64,000 nucleotides of DNA. It comes from Pseudomonadota bacterium. Its GTDB lineage: Bacteria > Pseudomonadota > Alphaproteobacteria > Rhizobiales > Hyphomicrobiaceae. The position numbers were made by a program, and so were the translations under genes. Below, one piece after another: positions 59,669 to 64,000 of this stretch (positions are counted from its first letter, which is position 1; the number at the start of each line of letters is the position of its first letter). The notes beneath the pieces were generated by a model. The model searched no databases and was not told the origin of the DNA. It saw nothing but the letters and a program-made list of their open reading frames with translations. The stretch is taken from the NCBI GenBank assembly GCA_018242215.1, contig JAFECG010000023.1:164444-228443 (forward strand), in the 5' to 3' direction.

Positions 59669-60331
59669 TCATCGCCCGACACGTTGCGCTGCCGCATCAA
59701 TCCATGCGCCGATGTTGCGATGCCCTTCCTGAGCAACGAAGTCGTAAGTAGGAACTGCGCTCGACAGCTGGCGCACGTAGCCCGGTGCCGGCGGCGTCAT
59801 ATATGCTGGCAGCGACACAGGCTGTGAGTAATGGAGATATCGGTTCCAGCCGTGGCCTTCGCTTTCGCAGAGATAGTACTGCGTGGTGCCCAGGTAGGCG
59901 TTATCCTCGCGATATATCCCGATATATTCGAACGGGTTTGGGCCGTTGGGATGGGGAAATCCCATAGTGTGGTGCTTGAGCCCGTTGATGTAGACGCCAA
60001 GCAAACCCCGATTGTCGATGATCGCGCGCGCGATCTCATATCGCACCCACTCGCGCGACCACGTTTCGCTTCCGATGAGTACGCAAATCGCCGACGTATT
60101 TTGTGCACCTTCGCGGATGAGCCGTTTCAGCGCTTCGGGCCCTTCAAGTTTCCGGCTCTCCCAAAGGCTGCTGTCGTAAAAGCTGCGCCTCGCAGGCGTG
60201 TCGGGATGATCGATCTTCCACGCATTGCGCACGTTGTTCACACGCATGATATCGTCGTAGTGAAACGAGAAGAACGCCTTGCGTTTCTTCACTTCGACAA
60301 ATGGCGAGAGGAAGGGGTAGCTAGCGGCCAT
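59669..60331 (-). CDS. TIR-like (MTH538/ThsB-type) domain protein
   Basis: 220 residues. Opens with KRKAFFSFHYDDIMRVNNVRNAW, the start of the MTH538 TIR-like fold, then SAICVLIGSETWSREWVRYEI with the candidate catalytic Glu99, and GVYINGLKHH. The C-terminal third is extra. In Thoeris, ThsB proteins of this type make a cyclic ADP-ribose signal; others cleave NAD. No ThsA is present here; instead its partner is the membrane protein whose gene overlaps by 11 bp. Confidence 0.85.
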   Translation of the reverse strand: MAASYPFLSPFVEVKKRKAFFSFHYDDIMRVNNVRNAWKIDHPDTPARRSFYDSSLWESRKLEGPEALKRLIREGAQNTSAICVLIGSETWSREWVRYEIARAIIDNRGLLGVYINGLKHHTMGFPHPNGPNPFEYIGIYREDNAYLGTTQYYLCESEGHGWNRYLHYSQPVSLPAYMTPPAPGYVRQLSSAVPTYDFVAQEGHRNIGAWIDAAAQRVGR

Positions 60332-60755
60332 AGGTCACTCCGGCAAAAAGGGTTACGGCGACCACGGCGACAGCGAGTGGCGCGTAGAAGCCGAGGATTG
60401 CCCAGCGGAAGAGACACGAGACGAAACTCTCGGCCGGCGCGGTGCTCAGCGAGATTTCAAAGGATGGCCGCTCGGCCCAGTCTTCATGTCTGATCTTGTC
60501 GTAGAGTCCTCGGAATCGCCGCTCATTGCACAGATACCGTGCGTCTAGGACTGCACAGACAGCGATCGGCAGCAGGGCAAGGAAGCCCGCCCATGGCTTG
60601 CTCAGAGTGGTGGCGAAACCGCAGACGGCGGTCGTGAGCGTAATGCAGTAGTTCTTGAGCGTGGCGCCGTAGCTCGCCATGCGAGCGATTACGACCTGCA
60701 GCAGCTCGAGATGCTTGGCGCGCAGGTCCGCAATCTTGTCCGCTGAAATCGTCAT
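60321..60755 (-). CDS. Small membrane protein, partner of the TIR protein
   Basis: 144 residues from ATG 60755. An N-terminal amphipathic helix (ADKIADLRAKHLELLQVVIA), then a hydrophobic hairpin (YCITLTTAVCGFATTL, GFLALLPIAVCAVLDARYL), a charged cytosolic loop (RRFRGLYDKIRHEDWAERP) and a C-terminal hydrophobic segment (AILGFYAPLAVAVVAVTLFAG). The layout resembles small membrane effectors of nucleotide-signal defence systems (SLATT-like), but I cannot name the family. First gene of the operon, directly behind the promoter shared with the LexA-like gene. Confidence 0.75.
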   Translation of the reverse strand: MTISADKIADLRAKHLELLQVVIARMASYGATLKNYCITLTTAVCGFATTLSKPWAGFLALLPIAVCAVLDARYLCNERRFRGLYDKIRHEDWAERPSFEISLSTAPAESFVSCLFRWAILGFYAPLAVAVVAVTLFAGVTYGR

Positions 60756-60811
60756 AGCCTGATGACGGCTCTCTGTGGTTGAGGTGATAAAGACGCACGA
60801 GCAACGGACTC

Positions 60812-60849
60812 TTGACGTGTCGTATACACCTGCATACGGTTTGTGTAAA
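60812..60849. promoter_or_regulatory. Overlapping divergent promoters with shared operator
   Basis: Rightward: TTGACG (60812-60817), 17-bp spacer, TACGGT (60835-60840), leading to the LexA-like gene. Leftward: TTTACA (complement of 60844-60849), 17-bp spacer, TATACG (complement of 60821-60826), leading to the defence operon. The inverted repeat CGTAT-ACACCTGC-ATACG (60821-60838) covers both -10 elements, so one repressor bound there would shut both promoters. Confidence 0.7.
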
Positions 60850-60866
60850 CGGAGTTCGACAGCCTT

Positions 60867-61487
60867 ATGCTGAAACCTGTGGAAAGACGAGCCCTCACCT
60901 TGATCCGTAATCGGCTGGTGCATTTTGGACAGGCGCCATCAGTACGTGAGTTGAGCAAGGAACTCGGCTTCCAGTCGCCACGATCGGCCGCGCTGATCAT
61001 CGGAAGACTGATCGATGAGGGGTACTTGAAGCGGCGCGACGGGGACCGTGCTCTTCAGTTGCTCAAGATGCCGAATGACACGGATGATCGTGTGTCCACC
61101 GTGTCGGTTCCTCTGGTCGGCAGCGCTCCTTGTGGTGCGCCGCTGCTGGCAGAGCAGAACATCGAGGCATGGTATCCCGTGTCTAGTAACTTAGCTCGAC
61201 AGGGAGCGAAGTACTTTCTTGTCAGGGCGAGAGGTGATTCGATGGACGAGGCCGGGATTGCCGATGGCTCGCTTGTACTAGTCAAACAGCAAGAAGTTGC
61301 CGAGACGGGCGATGTCGTCGTGGCGCTCGTGGATGACGAGGTGACGATAAAGGAGTTGAGGTTATCCTCCAGCGCGGCGGCGCTGATTCCGCGAAGCTCG
61401 AACAAGTCACACAGGCCAATTTTAGCAACGCGAGAGATGCGCGTTCAAGGCGTAGTGGTCGCGTCTGTTTCTGATGCGTTGGAATGA
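60867..61487 (+). CDS. LexA-like autocleaving repressor controlling the defence operon
   Basis: 206 residues. An N-terminal winged helix of LexA type (RNRLVHFGQAPSVRELSKELGFQSPRSAALIIGRLIDEGYLKRRDGD) and a C-terminal S24 peptidase domain. The self-cleavage site is Cys89-Gly90 in SAPCGAPLLAEQNIE (LexA has Ala-Gly, UmuD has Cys-Gly), with Ser125 in RGDSMDEAG and Lys162 in DDEVTIKEL as catalytic dyad. RecA-stimulated cleavage would relieve repression after DNA damage. It is probably not the cell's main LexA, given its place on an island divergent from the TIR/CBASS operon. Confidence 0.88.
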   Translation: MLKPVERRALTLIRNRLVHFGQAPSVRELSKELGFQSPRSAALIIGRLIDEGYLKRRDGDRALQLLKMPNDTDDRVSTVSVPLVGSAPCGAPLLAEQNIEAWYPVSSNLARQGAKYFLVRARGDSMDEAGIADGSLVLVKQQEVAETGDVVVALVDDEVTIKELRLSSSAAALIPRSSNKSHRPILATREMRVQGVVVASVSDALE

Positions 61488-61857
61488 CCACCACCGCCAA
61501 TCATCGGAGACGGCACTAATGTAGACGACGGCCTTCGCCTTGTTGGCGTGGACGGCATCCCGGACGGCTGAAATAGAAGCTCTGCAGTTAGTCATTCCGG
61601 CGGTTGCGGTCAAAGAACGAGCGCTCGGCAAGTTCGAGGGTGCGTTGTATCACTTAGTGGGTCTTCCTTCATTCTCCCGCGTCTTCCCTCACAATCCGGC
61701 TTTTCCCGGCGTTTCCCTATTGACTACGCCACCTGCAATGTTCATGTTGGTCGGCAGTCGAATGCGCTGTCCTAACCCAAAGCCATGCGATCTCTGGAAA
61801 TAAAACTGCTCTCGAATTTTTGCTCAAGAATTGCGGGTGATTGGTCGCCGTGTTAAT
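61488..61857. other. No supported gene
   Basis: 370 bp between the LexA-like gene and a small ORF. Frames such as 61540-61803 plus lack a ribosome site and family sequence. Nothing repeated or tRNA-like seen. Confidence 0.4.
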
Positions 61858-62067
61858 ATGAGCTGCAAAAAACCGCCAAGTCCCGTCACGATAGAACGCC
61901 TTGAAAGAGGGCTTTGGGCTGCGGCGATGCTCGTGAAAAATCTCGGCGACGAATATGGCTTCCTGATTGACCGGCTGGAGAAGGAGATCGAACTCCTGAA
62001 GCGGGACAAATTCTCGTCCCGCGCTCAAGACATCCTGGCTCGCTACACGGCCAAGGGACAGCGGTAG
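61858..62067 (+). CDS. Small hypothetical protein near the integrase
   Basis: 69 residues from ATG 61858. Helical and charged: TIERLERGLWAAAMLVKNLG, then YGFLIDRLEKEIELLKRDKF. It resembles short alphaproteobacterial proteins of unknown function that share the YGFLIDRLEKE pattern. Its 3' end overlaps the integrase 3' end by 25 bp on the opposite strand. Confidence 0.6.
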   Translation: MSCKKPPSPVTIERLERGLWAAAMLVKNLGDEYGFLIDRLEKEIELLKRDKFSSRAQDILARYTAKGQR

Positions 62068-63377
62068 GCCATTTTAACGAGAAACGCCTGCTTGTACTCG
62101 AGCGAATACCCTTCGCCATAATCAGCACGAACGCCGTCGGTTTCATGGCCCATCAAGTCATCCATTAGCTCCTGGGTGGCGTGATGGTGACGGAGGCGGT
62201 CCTTGAAGCTGTGGCGGAGCGAGTAGAGCGATTGGCCCTTTATCGGTCGGAGCTTATTTTCTTCAAGGAATTTGTTGATCGCCGAGGTCATCGAGTCTGG
62301 GTTGTGTTTGTACCGCGGAAATCCATCGGGTTGGAGTTTCATCGCCTCAAGCGCTACTCCCACCAGTGGAATCTCGCGAATTGCATTTTCGGATTTGACC
62401 TCCCTGTCTTCGTCCACAATGCGAAGGTGTGGAATTGGGTGGTCAAGAAGGATTGTGTTTTTGCTCAGGGCGCAAGCTTCGGATGGCCTGACCCCGGTTT
62501 CTACCATCACGTAAACGATCCGGCGGGCTTCGTCGTTTAGGCCCGCCAAGGCACCTTCGGCGAGAATATGGCTCTGGATATATGCCGTTTTGTAAGGAAT
62601 TCTGGGGTTTTTAGGCGCCTTACCGAAATTCATCTTAGTGAAGATGTCTGTGAGGCCGAGTTGATAGTGGGTGTTGAAGGCACGATACATGGTGGCTATG
62701 CGCAGTACGTACTTGTTGGCAGCATCTATGCCAATCTCCTTGTCCTGTACGCGCTTGGCTACGGCTTTGTGATGGTTGACAACATCTTGGCGTGTAAGGG
62801 ATTCGATGGAGCGGTTTGTGCCTGCCGTAGCAATGAAAGCGTCCAGGGCTGTTTGTCTGGATTGGCGCCAGCGGTGCATCTGGTGGTCGGATTTTCTAGC
62901 GTTGGCGGCTGACTGAATTTGCTCGTACTCGGTGAGGAGGTTGGTAAGCGGATGGTGTAGGGGTTCCTTTGTGCCTAGCAGGGCGGCGCTCTCGGCGGCA
63001 TTATCGAGAGCTCGGCGTTCTATCAAAAGCTCAAGACGCTGAAGAACCTCATCGGCTGACAAGGATTCGAATTGCGCTTTTGCCTGAAACGGGTAGCCGT
63101 TGGATTGCATCAACGCCAGAGCGTTCTTGTAACGCAGCTCCGCTTCGGCATCTTTCCCACTTTGACAGGCCCGCCAGAAGGCGAAAGTTTCCTCGTCGAG
63201 CTTTCGGACGATTTCCGTCGCCCGGACATGAAGCGGGTCGTCCGCAACTCGGATCTTGGTGCTGATCAGGATTTGCCCCCGGCCGTCGAACGGCCGGAAT
63301 AGCGTGGGTACGTTGCGAATATAATACCAAATGCCATTTCGGTTATGTGGCTTGGCGAGTTGCAAGGGTCTTGTCAT
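62043..63377 (-). CDS. int: Tyrosine recombinase, integrase of the island
   Basis: 444 residues from ATG 63377. N-terminal arm-binding-like part (NGIWYYIRNVPTLF), a core-binding helical region, then the catalytic domain: TGVRPSEACAL (first Arg), LYSLRHSFKDRL (His-x-x-Arg), LMGHETDGVRADYGEGYSLE with the nucleophilic Tyr. Belongs to the large family that inserts elements at tRNA genes. It sits 150 bp inside the right att repeat and is the likely catalyst of insertion into tRNA-Glu. Confidence 0.92.
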   Translation of the reverse strand: MTRPLQLAKPHNRNGIWYYIRNVPTLFRPFDGRGQILISTKIRVADDPLHVRATEIVRKLDEETFAFWRACQSGKDAEAELRYKNALALMQSNGYPFQAKAQFESLSADEVLQRLELLIERRALDNAAESAALLGTKEPLHHPLTNLLTEYEQIQSAANARKSDHQMHRWRQSRQTALDAFIATAGTNRSIESLTRQDVVNHHKAVAKRVQDKEIGIDAANKYVLRIATMYRAFNTHYQLGLTDIFTKMNFGKAPKNPRIPYKTAYIQSHILAEGALAGLNDEARRIVYVMVETGVRPSEACALSKNTILLDHPIPHLRIVDEDREVKSENAIREIPLVGVALEAMKLQPDGFPRYKHNPDSMTSAINKFLEENKLRPIKGQSLYSLRHSFKDRLRHHHATQELMDDLMGHETDGVRADYGEGYSLEYKQAFLVKMAYRCPLAV

Positions 63378-63525
63378 ATGTGTGCTTTGTCCCGCTTCGA
63401 GGAATGACAATTACCGCTTTCGTTAGTGCGTTTATTAGTCAATAATTCTCGCTTATTTGAGGCCGTCTTCCTGTAAGTCCGGGAATAAAAGGGGATTGGA
63501 AGGGTAGTTGATATAAAAAATGACG

Positions 63526-63542
63526 CCCCTACGGGGCGCCAA
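63526..63542 (+). repeat. attR: second copy of the tRNA-Glu 3' end
   Basis: CCCCTACGGGGCGCCAA, identical to 28293-28309. Flanking bases differ on both sides (GACG before, TTCAAG after), so the identity is exactly bounded. No tRNA cloverleaf surrounds it. It separates the first island's integrase from the second integrase gene. Confidence 0.85.
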
Positions 63543-63632
63543 TTCAAGCTAAGCCATTGATTTTATAGAAGCCATTGAGAAACAAGGGCTTTCTTTACTC
63601 GACTGCTACCTTTCGCTGCTACTCTGCGAGGT

Positions 63633-64000
63633 ATGGTCGACGTGGCAAAATACCCCTTTCTGACCCATCGGTCCGGTTCCGAAAACCTCTACTACAAGCG
63701 ATCGGTGCCGGCCGAATTGCGTGCGCCTGGACGACCGAAGCAAGTCTGGAAGTCGCTAGGAACCCCTGACCGCAAGAAGGCACAACGGGCATACGCCGCC
63801 AAACATGCTGAGATCGAGCTACTCTTTGAGGAGTGGCGCACCATGGACAATCGGCCGGTCGCAAAGGCCGATCTTGGTAAGGCTGCGCCCAGCGCATCAG
63901 AATCACCTACTACGCCCCTGACCCCGGTTCTTCTTCGTAGGTTGGCTGACGATCATTATCTTAATGTCTACGAGAATGATTTCGCCTGGCGCGGCAGCCT
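63633..64000 (+). CDS. Second tyrosine recombinase, N-terminal part (runs off window)
   Basis: From ATG 63633 the frame is open to the last base. It begins VAKYPFLTHRSGSENLYYKR, then SVPAELRAPGRPKQVWKSLG and KKAQRAYAAKHAEIELLFEE, the N-terminal region of the DUF6538 type of tyrosine integrases. The catalytic domain would lie beyond the window. It starts 90 bp after the right att repeat and points away from the tRNA, as expected of the integrase of a second element placed in tandem. It is not closely similar to the first integrase. Confidence 0.85.
   Translation, partial: MVDVAKYPFLTHRSGSENLYYKRSVPAELRAPGRPKQVWKSLGTPDRKKAQRAYAAKHAEIELLFEEWRTMDNRPVAKADLGKAAPSASESPTTPLTPVLLRRLADDHYLNVYENDFAWRGS

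Larger units (their letters stand above)
28293..63542. mobile_element. Integrative genomic island in tRNA-Glu (~35 kb)
   Basis: Bounded by exact 17-bp direct repeats, the left one being the tRNA-Glu 3' end, with a tyrosine integrase immediately inside the right repeat. The cargo is accessory: a one-carbon/folate operon, efflux genes, gene debris, a trbI remnant with DUF736, toxin-antitoxin-like genes and phage-defence genes. The left third is visibly poorer in G+C than flanking core DNA. No relaxase or intact type IV secretion set is visible, so it is probably no longer self-transmissible. Confidence 0.8.

Noticed and set aside
61540-61803. 87-codon plus-strand ORF after the LexA-like gene
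   Set aside because: No ribosome site and an odd composition rich in Pro and Arg; no homology that I can recognise.
28310-63525. Insertion sequences or transposases on the island
   Set aside because: I looked for DDE or serine recombinase sequence and terminal inverted repeats around the debris field and found none; the fragments there are metabolic genes.

Overview
The window reads as an alphaproteobacterial chromosome of the order Hyphomicrobiales, most like Hyphomicrobium or a close relative. This rests on high G+C core genes, the gene sets nadA-nadB-nadC and pgsA-moaD-moaE, an RpoH-RluD pair, a TorF-type porin, a DUF6476 protein and DUF736. The genus is an inference and was not tested by any search.

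Core part, about 1-28,300. NAD de novo synthesis (nadA, cut by the window edge, then nadB and nadC) is followed by pyruvate phosphate dikinase, an M20 peptidase, a secreted RNase T2, a porin, a pteridine-reductase-like SDR, two tandem secreted glucosaminidase-like proteins, uvrC, a large MscS-family channel, pgsA-moaD-moaE, an AmiC-type amidase, a lipid-kinase-like protein, rpoH, an RluD-family pseudouridine synthase and a DUF6476 protein. The part ends in tRNA-Glu(CUC).

Island, about 28,293-63,542. The last 17 bp of the tRNA-Glu gene plus CCA are repeated exactly at 63,526-63,542, just beyond a tyrosine integrase, so roughly 35 kb looks like an integrative element. A second, different integrase begins at 63,633 on the far side of the repeat and runs off the window, which suggests tandem islands in the same tRNA gene.

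The left half of the island is metabolic. A six-gene operon holds glutamate formimidoyltransferase, an APC permease, formate-THF ligase, cyclodeaminase, FolC and a MetF-like protein. It is followed by a Gdx/SugE exporter and faced by a TetR regulator and a glutamine-amidotransferase-like protein. A field of gene debris comes next, then an amidohydrolase with its own TetR, an arsR and efflux pair with an apparent frameshift, a broken VOC gene, a trbI remnant, DUF736 and an MFS transporter.

The right half is defence. It contains a HipA-like kinase with an unusually long XRE partner and a 1,549-residue nuclease/NTPase/repeat protein resembling STAND antiviral sensors. A seven-gene leftward operon follows: membrane protein, TIR-like protein, an unrecognised 124-residue ORF, CD-NTase, Cap2, Cap3 and Cap4. 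This is a type II CBASS system fused to a TIR/membrane module. It is transcribed divergently from a LexA-like self-cleaving repressor, with two overlapping promoters sharing an inverted repeat. This compound, apparently damage-responsive operon and the large sensor-like protein are the strongest candidates for something undescribed.
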